Below, one piece after another: positions 11,411 to 23,545 of a DNA stretch of 64,000 nt. Below the pieces are notes generated by a model, which did not search any database, had not been told where the DNA came from, and saw nothing but the letters and a program-made list of their open reading frames with translations. The DNA comes from Cornus controversa (Eukaryota > Streptophyta > Magnoliopsida > Cornales > Cornaceae), in the NCBI GenBank assembly GCA_026545225.1, contig CM048845.1:13950501-14014500 (forward strand), given 5' to 3'. The position numbers and the translations under genes are program-made. Each line of letters opens with the position of its first letter. Positions within the stretch are counted from its first letter, which is position 1.

Positions 11411-12767
11411 GAGAAATAGCATAACAGTGGTCCTCATTTGTGTTCGCCTAGAATGCAGAGACAGAGAGAGAAGAGAGAGATTGCGGGGGGAAGAGAGAGA
11501 GAGAGAGAGAGAGGTATGAAGTGATATATGTCTGCATATACATGGAATCCGGTTCTTCAGCTCCAAAGAGAGAGAGAGAGGGAGAGAGCAGGAGAGAAAG
11601 ACACGTGTGTACACATAAGCGGTTAAGCGCGTAGTGTGGAAAAAAACAAACTGAAAAATATGATTTTTTCAGTTAAAAATGCAAATCAGAAACAAGAAAC
11701 AAAAAAACATAATAAATTATTATCTTTCAAGGAGTATTGTGGCATTCTTGATATAATTTCATATCAATACTCATTTAAAGTGGAACAAAAATGACCTGGT
11801 GGAACAAAAATGACCTAAATACGGGTTGAAATATGAGATATGTGAAAGTAATCATTATCTTTACAAGCGCTTAATTAACAGAAGCATTCCTATTGTTACT
11901 TACTACCCAATCCAATATATAATTTAAGATTCAATGCTTCAATCCACATTAAAGTGAGTGAAACAATTCGGCCATCAACGTATGAATATCTATAAACACG
12001 ATATTTAGTTTTGTAATGAGGCAATTCAAAATCAAAATTAAATTTATCTGAATGACCTAATTTCCTAAATAATCAGAGTTTTATAAAATTCAGTAAATAC
12101 TTCTTAAACATTAAGAATATTTAAGAAATATTCAATTGAAACTTGAAAGTCAAAACTCATTACTGATTAACTTATTAAGTCAGAAGTTGAACAAGATATT
12201 AATATCAAAATATCATTACATTTGGCCCAAACAAAGAAGAAAAGAAAAAAAGGAGAGAAATTAATAATCATAGGAGGTTCAGATTTGGATTAAGAGAGAC
12301 GAAAATAAAAAGATCAAAAGATAGAAACTTTGGATTAAGAGAGAAGATATAGGAGAGGATTTGATACAGAGTTAATAGTAGGCAAATTTCGAAAAGAGGC
12401 CGCACAAGCTAGAAGGTAACAATCACAGTGTCACACACCTTCAGCCTTCAACTCTTCGCAGAAGAGAATGGTTTGCGAAAGAGGAACGTTTGTGTCATTG
12501 CAATGTATTAGGCTCCAAGAGAGGAACGTTTGTGTCACTTGTTACGTTATATCTTGCCCCCATATATTTTTTTGTTTTCTAAAATGCATTGGGTTCCAAG
12601 AGAATTGAGTCTTTCTGTTTAAAAGAAGTGAATTAATCCAATAGATAAAATAGTGAAACAGTACATCTAATTTGAAGGGTAAAACATAAATTAAGGGGGG
12701 ACATTTTTGAAATTTAAAAAAAAAAACTATACATATATAGGTAAATAAATATTTTTTTTCCATGGGG

Positions 12768-12792
12768 GCATGTGCCCCTCCCGGGCACATGC
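12768..12792. other. Short GC-rich hairpin
   Basis: GCATGTGCCC (12768-12777) and GGGCACATGC (12783-12792) are perfect inverted arms with a five-base loop, standing out in an AT-rich setting. It could be a transcription-stopping stem or the end of a small element. Confidence 0.5.
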
Positions 12793-12838
12793 TAGGACCG
12801 CCCTTGCACAAAAGAGTGACGTGGGATGGGCAACTTTA

Positions 12839-15163
12839 GAGCATCCACATTGGCCTCAAGATTTTGGCTCTCCAAATTTGCTACCTCAACTTTTTTCAGA
12901 GTCATGTTAGGTTTTTTTAGAGTCAAGTCAACGTTTTTAACTCTCTAGATTTTCGCTACAGAAAGTGTCACATTGGCCTCTCTAGATTTCTGCTAGCCAA
13001 AAATAATAATAATATTTTAGTTTTTTTTCAATTTTTAAAATAAATTTGTTGTACTTTTTAAAATAATACAATGCTTTCCATTATGGATGAAAATAAATAC
13101 AACATAAGTTTAAATAATACAATATTCATAATGGATGAAAACAAATACAACATAAATTTAAACAATACAATATCCATTATGGATGGAAACAAATTAAAAA
13201 TAAATAATATACCCTACGAATTAAAAATAACTTTAAGAAGTTGAGTTAGGGCGTGAATGTATATTCTCCAATATCTCATTTTTTCATTCAATAAGCCATG
13301 CTTTCCCTACATGTGTTGGTGTTGATTCTAGATCTCTTTGCATGATCTCCAGTTCTTTAGCTTTTTGTTTTCTTCTTGCTTTTTCTGCTTTGCATGTCTC
13401 TCATGCTAATTGGGCGGCCAGAAGAGATTCAGACTGAGAGTGAAGATGGGCTTTTACATCATCAAAATTGCTAATGAATTGATGTTGTTATTGCCCTCCA
13501 GATTGAAATTTGTTCTTATTTTGCCTTTGCTTTGCTACTTTTCGTCCCAGTGGTTGTTGTAATGGTTGAAATTCTTCAACATTGGGTGAATCATCTTTGC
13601 TGATGTGTAAAAAACCTTCAACTGAATTTGGTGTATTACTTGATGGAGTAGATGGTTCTCAATAACCTGCAGGCTCATTAATATCAATTTGGATTCCGCT
13701 CCACTTCTTCAATTGTTGCTTCTTTTTGTTTTTCTCTTTTAGATCGGTACAATGTGAAAGCCATTTATTTTTATGCTTCAAAATTTGCCAACATCTATCT
13801 AACTTGAATTCCTCATCATTTTGACTAGCGTACAAATGTTTTGCTGAGAAAATCTAAATGTTTAAAATTAACAATAATTAGAAGTTGAATGTTTAAAATA
13901 TTTACGAGTTAAATTTAACACAATAAATAACTTACCGTATCATCATTGTTGTAGCCACTCACCCAATTTATTTCGATTGTCTTCAAGCATCCAAAAAACT
14001 TGTTATTTTTGATTAGATGGTTGACCAATGATTCATCAAAGCGTTGCTATTTCGAGGAGATGGAACACCAAGATGTACTCAATTTTTTTCGAGAATTCAA
14101 TTCCATAACGTCGACCTCTTTTGGTCTGAACCAGTTACCGCATCAGAGGTAATGGTCAACCACGCATGACATAAAGCTTCACCTTTGGTCATGGATCAAT
14201 TAGGATTCTGGGTAATCGGTTGCTTTCTGAAAAGTTGGAAGATACTAGATTACGGAACTTTAGTAGCACAAAATTGGGATGGTTGATGAGATGGAAATTG
14301 TGATTCTCCGCAGATGAATTCATAATTCATGTTGAATGGTGGTTGTGAGTAAGATGCAAAACCGATATTATTTCCATTGAATACCGAAAACTCATTGCTT
14401 GATTCGTTGAGTTGGGGTAGTATGGTAATCAGGGATCCATGAAATTGGATTGAGTATGAAAAAATAGGTAAGATTGAGAAAATAAAGAATTTGTAGTTTG
14501 AAGGAGTAGAGAATATAGATAATTTGATGCGAGGTGAATTGTGGTAGGGTTGATAAATATATAGAGGTGAAAGACAGGAAAAAAAATAAAAAAAATCACT
14601 TTTTTTTTTTATTTTAAAAAAAGAAATATTATTTTTGAGTCATTTATTGGCTAATATTGTAGTTGGGGAATGTATGGCTCTGCCAAACATTGCTTTAATG
14701 ACTATATTGTCATAGCCAAACAACCCTTATATATTTTTAATTTTTTTAAAAATGTTTTTTTGGCCAATATAGTTGTTGTAGGGACTGTTTGGCAAAAGTG
14801 CCTAATGGCTCTATTGGCAGAGCCAAATAATCTTGTATTTTTTTTTTTTTTAAAAGAAGGGAAAAAAAGATGTTTTAAATATTTTTCTCAATTTGTCTGG
14901 GCGAAACAGGCCCTTGCGCTAATGGTCAAATTCAAAATTTGATTGTTAGCGTGTGGGCAACGCGCCTTTTTTTTTTAAAAAAAAATCCCTTAGGGCAAAA
15001 ATAAAAAAAAATCTCACGGGCCCATAAATGTGGTCTGGCTCGGGGAATTCCCTGAGCTCGATGAGTTGATATTGGGCCCCACCATTACGCGTGAGCCCAA
15101 TATGGGCTAAAAACCTCATTTGGCCTTGCTAGACCAAGCCTAGTGAGGACGATGTAACTGCTC
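12839..15163 (-). mobile_element. PIF/Harbinger element with ORF1 only
   Basis: The left end GAGCATCCACATTGGCC follows a TTA at 12836-12838. The right end ...GATGTAACTGCTC precedes TTA at 15164-15166. The ends are imperfect inverted repeats, and the TTA duplication is the signature of the PIF/Harbinger superfamily. The interior holds a decayed Myb-like ORF1 on the minus strand (13230-14330) but no DDE transposase ORF2, so the element is non-autonomous. Short A/T homopolymers and GGCTCTGCCAAA-type repeats fill 14580-15140. Confidence 0.75.
13230..14330 (-). pseudogene. Harbinger ORF1 (Myb/SANT-like) pseudogene
   Basis: The minus strand reads, with interruptions, TKGEALCHAWLTITSDAVTG (14210-14150), a GCN/Asp segment, then DEEFKLDRCWQILKHKNKW (about 13825-13760). 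Further on come HISKDDSPNVEEF and CKAEKARRKQKAKELEIMQR (about 13400-13330). This order matches plant proteins usually named glutathione S-transferase T3-like or NAM-associated C-terminal domain proteins, which are the Myb-like DNA-binding ORF1 of Harbinger transposons. ORF1 helps the transposase enter the nucleus and bind DNA. Several stops and an intron-like AT-rich gap (13860-13930) make it non-functional. Confidence 0.75.
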
Positions 15164-15369
15164 TTATTAGGCTAAAAGGTATTTTGGATATTACACTTTA
15201 TTTTTTTATTCTGTGAGTTGCACATGTTCACTTTAATAGTTAAATTCTAACAGTTCATTGACGGAAGAGTATAATCTGTAATATATTTTTAAAATATAAG
15301 GATGTTATATACACATTTGTGACTACAGGGGTGTTATATGCACTATATCAACACTACATGGGTGTTTTT

Positions 15370-15515
15370 TGCACTTAACCCCATCTATGTATGCCTTAAC
15401 TAGTAGAACATGAAAATGGTTTTTACAATCAAATATAATGATTACTTCGTGAAATATGTTTTATTTGAATTCGTTTACAAATACTAACTTCTTGTGTCGA
15501 TCAGAAGGTATTGAT
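15370..15515. repeat. Tail of duplicated host block, copy A
   Basis: Aligns with 43290-43435: CTTAACTAGTAGAAC, then ATTCGTTTACAAATA and CTTGTGTCGATCAGAAGG. It ends exactly where gypsy polymerase sequence starts, which dates that insertion after the block duplication or marks its edge. Confidence 0.75.
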
Positions 15516-17640
15516 GTAGAACTGATTGTTGAATAGAAGATTGCTTTAAAGACAAAAGAGGGTCTATACAAGTGGTTAGTGATGTTGTTTAAGCTGTCTA
15601 ATGCTTCTAGTAACTTCATGAGGCTTAGGAATTAGGTATTAAATCATTTCATTGGCAGATTCATTGTTGTCTATTTTGATAATATCCTGATTTATAGTCA
15701 ATCAGAATTGGAGCATATTTTGTACTTGAGAGAGGCACTTACAGTTCTGTAGGAAAATAAGTTGTACATTAATTTAAAAGAGTTCAGCTTTATAATTGAC
15801 AGTTTACAAGGAGAAAGTTCGAGCAATTTGAGAATGGTCCACTCCGAAAGTAGTAGGTGATGTGCGCAGTTTTCATGGTTTAGCAACTTTCTACCAAAAT
15901 TTCATCAAAAACTTCAGTAGTATAATTGCTCCCATTACCGAATGTATGAAGAAGGGTAAGTTCCAGTGGGGTGAAGAGGCTGAACAAAACTTTGTGCTGA
16001 TTAAGGAGAAACTATCCACTGTACCTATATTAACATTATTGAGCTTTGAGAAGTTGTTCCAGGTAGAGTGTGATGCCTCAATTATGGGAGTTAGTGTTAT
16101 TCTATCCCAAGAGAGCAGACCAATTGCCTTCTATAGTGAGAAGCTAAATGATGCTCGAAAAAAATGGACAACCTATGAGCTGGAACTATATTCCATGAGA
16201 ACATTATCTGGTTTAGAGAGAGTTCATTCTCTACACTAATCATCAGGCTTTAAAGTTTATCATTAGTCAGAATAGTGTTAACCAGATGCACACCCGATGG
16301 TTAGCTTTTTAGCAACGATTTACATTCTCCTAGCAGAACAAAGTAGCTGATGTACTCAGCAGAAGAATGACACTTTTAGTGACTTTATAGGCTGAGATTA
16401 TTGGGTTTGATTGTCTGAAAGAGTTGTATGAAAAAGATAACTGCAAAGAATTTTGGGCTAAGTGTTAAGTTGGGCAAGTTATTGAAGGAATGCATATACA
16501 GGATGAAATTCTATTTCAGAGAAATTAGCTTTGTATTATGATGAGTTCGCTTTTAGAGCAAATTATCCACGAGCTACATGGTAGAAGTTTGGGTGGCTAT
16601 CTTGGGTGAGACAAGACTATAGCCTCAGTTGAGGAGCGATACAACTCAAGAGGGATATGGGAAACCATGTGAGAAGGTGTCCAATTTGTCAGTTTGCTAA
16701 GGGTCAGTCCTAAAACACTGACCTTTATCTACCTCTTCCTACACTATATTTCCTTTAAGAGAATATGTCTATGGATTTTGTCTTAGGACTTCCACGCACT
16801 TAACGAGGGGCAAATTCTGTTTTTGTGGTGGTTGATTTATATTCCAAGATGTTGCACTTCATAGCTTGCAAGAAGAATTCAGATGCTACACACGTAGCAA
16901 ATCTGTTCTTCAAGGAGGTCGTTCACCTACACAGAGTTCTTAAATCCATCACTTCAGATAGGGATACCAAATTCCTGTCACAATTTTGAAGGATTTTGTG
17001 GAAGTGTTTTGATACATCTTTGAATTTCAGCAGTACCAGGCATCCGTTGTCTAACTGTTAAACATAGGTGGTTAATCAGACTTTGGGCAATTTGATTTGT
17101 TGTATTTCTAGAGAAAAACTGAAATAGTGGGATCTTGCTTTGGCACAAGTAGAATTTTCATATAACAGTATGGTTATTCAGTCAATTGGAAAGTCACTGT
17201 TTGCTATCGTTTATTGTCATTCGCTGAGGCATGCGTTTGATTTAGTTCCATTACCGAAGCTGCCTGAAAAGAATGTTGCTACAGAACATATGGCAAATCA
17301 CATTAAAGCAATCCAGGATTTGGTTCGAGAGCATCCTGAAGAAGCCAATGATAAGTACAAAGAAATAGCAGACAAGAAAAGATGACAAAAGCTTTTTAAG
17401 GAGGAAAATTTAGTTATTGTGTTTCTGCATAAAGAGAGGTTTCCTGTTAGCACCTACAACAAACTGAAGGATAAGAAATATGGACCGTATCAGATTCTAA
17501 AGAAAAATCAATAATAATGCTTATGTCGTTGAACTTCTTGAAGACATGATTATTTCTTCTATATTTAATGTTACTGATTTGTTTGAGTATTTTTTGCCAG
17601 ATGAGGGGCAATCTTTCAGTAATAACTCAAAATTTCCAAA
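15516..17640 (+). pseudogene. Ty3/gypsy pol relic: RT, RNase H, integrase
   Basis: A degenerate polyprotein in shifting frames. Reverse transcriptase: KTKEGLYKW, then VYFDNILIYS at 15671-15700, where the second Asp of the catalytic FDD is Asn. RT connection and RNase H: 15862-16239 is open ([31 protein letters not shown]). Integrase: zinc-binding remnants near 16570-16700, then [13 protein letters not shown] and VVVDLYSKM segments with stops (16760-16860), ITSDRDTKF (16960), and EFSYNSMVIQSIGKS (17140-17385). The end reads PEDM and FEYFLPDEG near 17540-17610. The lost Asp, many stops and missing gag show it is long dead. No LTRs of its own could be paired. Confidence 0.9.
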
Positions 17641-18231
17641 TCTCATCGAACTAAACGTTGTCCGAATTTGACTTCGAACTAATCAAACTCGATCCCTCGT
17701 CGCGTAGAACAACTTTCTTTTCTTTGGCGTTTTCCAATTCATGCTTCAAGCTCCTCAAATTTAAGAGAGAAGGAACAACAAAAATGTAGAGAGAGATGAC
17801 TTCTCTTGATTGGCTACTATAGAGTGAGAGAATGAGAGTTGAATTGTTCTCTCTTGTATTTATATTCCTAGACTTTTTAATTTACCAAAAGGCCACTAGT
17901 CACTTATCGTACCTTCCCAGACTCTATTTTCACTTTCGAAAACTCCTACGGACTCAAAATCGATTTCATAGTTCATCAAATATTTTATTTAATCTAATCT
18001 CAAAATTTGGTATCATTATAAAATTTTTGGATTTCTCGGGCCTGTCCGACCTGAAATTCTCAAATTTTACCAAATTTTTCCAAAACTTCCCTAGACCCTT
18101 ATACAAGTCCCTAAACATGTATTTCACATTTAAAACATGTACATAATCATTTAAATCACTTATATGACAATAAATGAAAATATGATAATAATAAAAAAGA
18201 AAAATTGGTCAAAAATGGTCATGGTCTTTAC
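17641..18231 (-). repeat. Fragment of a gypsy-type LTR, inverted
   Basis: Read on the minus strand it resembles the first 470 bp of the solo LTR at 20486. The LTR start is recognisable at 18210-18231 (TGGTCAAAAATGGTCA, reversed), and 17930-17960 matches GTAGGAGTTTT. The remainder is pyrimidine/purine-rich leader with GAGAGAGATGAC. The far end is not defined. Confidence 0.55.
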
Positions 18232-18239
18232 TGCTCTCC

Positions 18240-18935
18240 GCCCGTTAGAGTGAGCAATAGTCATCTCTTAGCCGTCAAAACAGAAAGGAAATCTAAATCG
18301 TGCGCTTGGTAAGGAAGTCTTGGTGAGGTGTTCATCGGAGCAAAGAAGCTCAAATGGTTCACTTGGCAATTGTACGATTTGTTTTACACCCTTAAAGGAA
18401 GCTCTATAGTGGACTCCTTAATAGATGCTCTTGAGGCATGGACATAGACAGGAGATGCCGAACCATGTAAAAATCATTGTGTCACTTGGTTTGCATTTTC
18501 TTATCATTAAACTCCTTTACTTGATAATATTTCTTATGTTTAAAGTCCACATGTTATATATATAAATGCTATGAGTTTGTATGTTTTAATTTATATAAGG
18601 AGGATATGATGAATGCTTGGATTACGTTGGTTGAGTTGTGAAATTCATTGAATTGTTGTTTGAAAGGATTGCACATTTATTTAGTTCTTCATTTGCTTAA
18701 TCTAATTGCATATCAAGTGTTTGATAAAATGCGTGTTTAACATTGTCTTTATCTTGAGCATTCTATATAGTGCATTCACATTAGCAATCTCACTTGTTGA
18801 ATACATAAGCTCACCAAGTGTTTGAAAAAAGTCTAATCAAGCTTAATTTTTGTCAAAACAAGCTAAATTGAAAAAGTTCCATTGTTTGCTTAGAGTTCCT
18901 ATTCACCCCCCTCTAGGGACACTTCTTGGGTAACA
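18240..18935 (+). repeat. Copia LTR fragment (SIRE/Maximus-like)
   Basis: It ends with CCTATTCACCCCCCTCTAGG followed by GACACTTCTTGGGTAACA, a typical 3' end of SIRE/Maximus-type copia LTRs. Upstream is GAGATGCCGAACCATGTAA, also common in that lineage. The left boundary and any partner LTR are not visible. Confidence 0.5.
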
Positions 18936-20480
18936 TATTACATGTTTATTAACTTGGTTAGATGGACATTTTATGGACTTTGAACTCATTCTTGGAACAT
19001 TTGGAAAGGTTAGCTTGAGCTTGTATTTTGAGATTAAACTTCAAGTACATTGGGTATTTTACTTTTGATTATGCATTATGGACATAATGATGTTGTTGAG
19101 CGAAGTTTGCATGATGATATTTATTCTCTTGAATGAAGCCTAAGTATTTGCATGCAATGGCCTAGGTTGATGAAAATTATGTTCAGATGAAATTGAAGGG
19201 AATGAGTACAAGTGTTTTTTTATATTTTGATCCAAATAAGTGAAAGTAATTGACTGTAATGGAGATACAGTTAACTACTATGCCAAATTAGTAAGTGCGT
19301 GTGTGAAAATGAGTGAAAGTAGTTGACTATACATCCAACTATTATGCCTGATTAGTATGTAAATGTGTTTAATTTGAAAATTATTAACCATCTCAATTTA
19401 AAGCCAAATGGGGTGAAATTTGAGTCTAAATTAGATGTGTTGGTGTCTACCTTATATTAAAATTGGTTTCATTTGAGAATTCCGTCATTAAGGATGAGTA
19501 TGAACTTGAGATTTTAGATTCAAGAATTAAAATTCTATGATTTGATAGTGGTCTTGTGACTATTGGTGTCATGGTTTATGTGATGGTTGAATCAAATGAT
19601 GGGTTTGGATAGTAAACTTTTCTTGAATTGTAAATATGTGTAGAAATGTTTGAAAAAGATGATTACTAGAGATCAATGGGTAAATCTTTTTCTAACTTTT
19701 GATATGTCTTGACACCTTTGAAATTGTGAATTCATGGATATGTATATGACCGATGAAATTGGTTATTAGTTTGAGGGTTGTGTATGGTTGTTGATAAAAT
19801 GTCATAAAAGAGATTTTTATGTATTGATGGAGTCTTAAGTCAAATGAGTTTGTCGAATTTTTCACAGCTCAATTTTATTTTATTGGCCTTGATTTAAGGT
19901 GTTGAAATAGACTTAGGAAATGTTAATTTTTTAAAAGTTTCAGTGCTATGAAGAATACGTCTAGAAAAAGTCATTCTTGAAGCTTGGTGTCATTCATATC
20001 AAATGTAGTATGAATGTATACTTGAGGTAATAAAAAGAGTACTAGAATTGCGAGGTTAAGTAATATTTTGATTTGGTAAATTGGAAATAAATTTCTTAAA
20101 GGTAATGATTCAATCAAGGCTTTATAATCATTTATGTGATAACTTAGAATTGCCATTGGATTAGTCTATGAATTGGTGATTTGAGGAGTTCATAAATGAG
20201 TGTGTGTGAGTATGCACTTGGTATGTGTGTGTTATGCATATGTGTGAGTGGATCACATTTGTGTGTGTAATATGCATGTGTATGATTTTTTATGGTATTT
20301 AAGATGCATTGGATATATGATGTGGTAAGAATATGATCGGAGAACATATCATGGGTGTTGAAAACATTGGTTGGATGCGTATGTGATGTGCTATTATGAA
20401 TCTTTGTAAATATATGCTACTTTATATTTGAGTGTTGATTTTTGAAATTGGGTTGTGCAAAATAAGAGGGGACGAAGGTG
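18936..20480. other. Stretch without recognised genes
   Basis: G/T-rich on the plus strand, with many TGTG runs (20200-20290) and no protein family. It is contiguous, across the solo LTR insertion, with 22793 onwards, so both may be non-coding parts of one older retroelement. Confidence 0.4.
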
Positions 20481-21348
20481 CTCCATGTAAGGACAGTGAC
20501 CATTTTTGGTCAGTTTTCTTGAATTTTCATTTAATTGTCATATTAGGACTTTAAATGATTTTATATGTGTTTTAAATATATAATGCATGTTTAGATAACT
20601 TATTTAAGGTTTTGACAAGTTTTTGAAAGATTTGGAGAAGTTTGACTTTTTGGTCAAATTGGGGTCCGGGATGTGACTTAAGTGGGTCCGAAAATTTAAA
20701 AAATTCTTGAAAATATTTATTTTTGGGAATGACTTAGATGGAATGTTTGGAGAGTAGAGAAAGTGATTTCGAGGCTGTAGGAGTTTTTGAAATTGAAAAC
20801 GGAGTCCGAAAATGTACGTTAAGTGGCCCGGGGGCTTTTTGGTCTTTTTGCGACCTAGATGCTTTTAAAACATATGGCTGAGAGAGTCCCAGCCATTTCT
20901 CACGGATCTCTCTCTCTCTAAACCTTTCCCTCTTCTTGGGTGACATAATTGTAAGTTTATAAATGCCTTAGAGGAATTTATAAGCATGTTGGAATTGTTT
21001 TGCGATTTTATTTGATAGGTTCATGTGTAATTGTGAAAATGACTCTTATGTGTTTGATAAATTGCCTTAGAGATGTGTTCTTTTTGAAAAACATAATTTA
21101 ATTGTCAAATTGTGAATTTGGTGAAAAGTGAAGGATACGTGGTTATGTAAGATGTGGAGATGTGAAGCATGATCATTGTAGACACATATGATGTTTAAAT
21201 GAGAACTTGTACAAATGTGATTTTTAAATGCCTCATTGCTTGTGAATTATGCATGCACATTTGATAAGATTGCGGGGTTCATCTTTATTGACATGGTGAG
21301 GGAGGTGAACTCAATGTGGATGGTGGAATCCATTCGGTAAAACGACAA

Positions 21349-21504
21349 GGTATTCCGGTAAAGGTAACCCTCGTGAGGTATTCCGGTCAAGGTACTCTCA
21401 TAGATTGATGTGTAGTGAGGTATTCCGGTAAAGATAATCCTCAAGAGGTATTCCGGTAAAGATAATCCTCAAGAGGTATTCCGGTAAAGGTTACCCTCTG
21501 TAGG
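21349..21504 (+). repeat. Minisatellite inside the solo LTR
   Basis: Five units each start with GGTATTCCGGTAAAG or a near match at 21349, 21377, 21419, 21447 and 21475. The spacing is 28 bp, except the second unit at 42 bp. Confidence 0.9.
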
Positions 21505-22197
21505 TGGGATTGGAGACCAATGGATGGGTGGAGATGATGAGAGAGTTGTGCATATCATGTTGCATTCTACCTGCTTATAATATGGTTATGTTATGTGCAT
21601 AATTGCTCAACATGTTAAATACAAATGTATGTTTATGTGGTATTCAGAGAACTTGCAAAATTGTGTTTTAGTCATTCCTACTGAGCCGCAGTGGTGCTCA
21701 CCCCTTTACTCTAAACTCTTTTATAGATAAGGTACCGATAACAGATGGGACTTGAGTGTCCAAGTGAAACTCTTGTAACATTTTGATATATTTTGGATAT
21801 TGTATATTTTGTGGCTATCTATGACAGCTTGTGGCATGAGATCTTTCCCTTTGAGTTGTAGTTATATTTTGGACAAATGTAACTTGTGTGTGTGCTTGGA
21901 CTATAAGCTTGTTAAACATGATAAAACAATGAATTTGTTCATGTAATGCTTATTAAGAGCATTTGGTTTCATTTAATGAGATAATGAGGTTGATGGATGT
22001 TTTTCAATATGAATGATGTATGCTTTAAGGGATAATGACTCATATTGGTGCATGATTTGATTATGAGCATGATTTAAGACTTGTGAATGATGTAAATTCC
22101 TTTCTTATATGATTTGGAGGTTGTTGGAATGGATTATGTTAGTAGAAATGGCCTAGATGGTCAAAAAGGACCATTTGCAAAGTTTCAGCTTTTGGGC

Positions 22198-22380
22198 AGT
22201 TCGATGCATCGAAGTTGCATCGAAGTTGCCAGTTCGATGTATCGAAAAACCTACAGAGATTTTGGAATGTAAAAGTTCCGAAAGTTATTTTTGGATGATA
22301 CTTGTTTGATGCATCTAACTCAGCATTTCGATGCATTGAAGTCCCGATGCATCGAACTCATCACTTCGATGGATCGAAGT
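22198..22380. repeat. Cluster of palindromic TTCGATGCATCGAA-type motifs
   Basis: Perfect or near copies of the self-complementary 14-mer occur near 22199, 22233, 22325, 22343 and 22363, with part-copies between. They lie in the 3' half of the solo LTR and are not spaced regularly enough to be a simple tandem repeat. Confidence 0.7.
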
Positions 22381-22792
22381 TACTTTTTATAGCATGCCCT
22401 AAAAGTTACCCCAAACTTCAATCGGGTATAACTTCTTCGTTTTAAATTAAAATTGAGTGTAATTTTTTTTGAAATTAAGTATTTTTTAATTCTCTATCCA
22501 ATAGTATATATTTTAGCTTCACATTCCAAACACACAAATTGATGAGTCTTGAAAGTGAGTTGAGTTGACTTGGAATGAGTGACCGGGTGAGTGTGTTGTA
22601 CACGTAGGAATTCCATATTGAGAATGACCATTAAAATTAATGGTTTTGATGTGTAAGAAATGCTTCTACCAATTTTTGAATTATGATTTGTGTTGTTGAC
22701 CATTGGGACACATTGAGTGAACGGGTTCACCCTTGGGATTGGGTCGGTCCGGGGGAGTCCCGACGGTCCTGGTTCCGGGGCGTGACACTCCA

Positions 22793-23147
22793 AGGGTGAA
22801 AGACCCCTAAAAATTTGGCCAAACGGTTGCATTATCGATAGGTTATTATCCCAGGAAAATGAAGCAGAGGTGCGGGGCTTAGGCACATACCGTGTGTGTG
22901 AGTAACGAATAATTTTGGTCTTGCATTTGATTCAAAATGTGATATATTACATGTTTTAAGTCATGTGGAGTTAATGTTGTTCACTTAGTGACACATAGTT
23001 TGAAAAATGTGCATGAAAACATGTAATTTTTGACATATGGAAAGAGTGTGTTTGCATGTGATGCATGAAATGTGATATCTGAAAGCGTGTGTACATGTGT
23101 GATATGTGATTGGTATGTAGGAAATGTGTGTGTGCATGAAGTGCACA

Positions 23148-23185
<38 letters not shown>

Positions 23186-23481
23186 ATGGAAATTTCCATA
23201 TATTCCATATATGTAGGTTTTTTCCCATTTGATTTTACATTATGTGAATTGTTACAATCCAGGAGCATGTTTATATATTTATACATATTAATATTTTTAA
23301 TTCTAATGTATACTTTTTTATTTCCTTCTTGAAGAAACAAAGTCAACAAAATAAAAAAAAAACGCTCGAAACAATCAATCCTTCACACAATTGGGAAAAT
23401 GTGTTATGCACGGGTGGCTGAAAAGGTTGAGCATGATTTTTTATAAAGTCAATTTGTAGTATAATCATACTAAGATTTGTG

Positions 23482-23532
<51 letters not shown>

Positions 23533-23545
23533 TTTAAAAAAACAG
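22793..23545. other. Stretch without recognised genes
   Basis: Continues the sequence broken by the solo LTR. It contains (TA)n next to (GT)n at 23148-23185 and an ATT trinucleotide run at 23482-23531. No coding signal. Confidence 0.45.
23482..23531. repeat. (ATT)n microsatellite
   Basis: About 17 uninterrupted ATT units. They create a spurious isoleucine-rich reading frame on the minus strand. Confidence 0.95.

Larger units (their letters stand above)
9534..12838. other. Non-coding, AT-rich stretch
   Basis: No gene recognised. It contains several (TA)n runs (10417-10440, 10788-10812) and an AATTCCAATT-rich patch at 10555-10680. A GA-rich tract at 11460-11600 is the source of spurious charged ORFs on both strands. 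There is also a duplicated 105-bp segment, given separately, and a repeated phrase AGAGGAACGTTTGTGTCA at 12480-12540. Confidence 0.5.
20486..22787 (+). mobile_element. Solo LTR of a large Ty3/gypsy element
   Basis: Begins TGTAAGGACAGTGACC and ends TTCCGGGGCGTGACA, with identical five-base target duplications CTCCA at 20481-20485 and 22788-22792. The length (2302 bp) and the GGGGCGTGACA end fit long LTRs of Del/Tekay-type chromoviruses. No interior domain is attached, so it arose by recombination between two LTRs. It contains a 28-bp minisatellite (21349-21504) and a cluster of palindromic TTCGATGCATCGAA motifs (22198-22380). Confidence 0.88.

Noticed and set aside
11313..11614. Arg/Glu-rich and Ser/Leu-rich ORFs on opposite strands
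   Set aside because: Both are translations of a GA/CT-rich simple tract.
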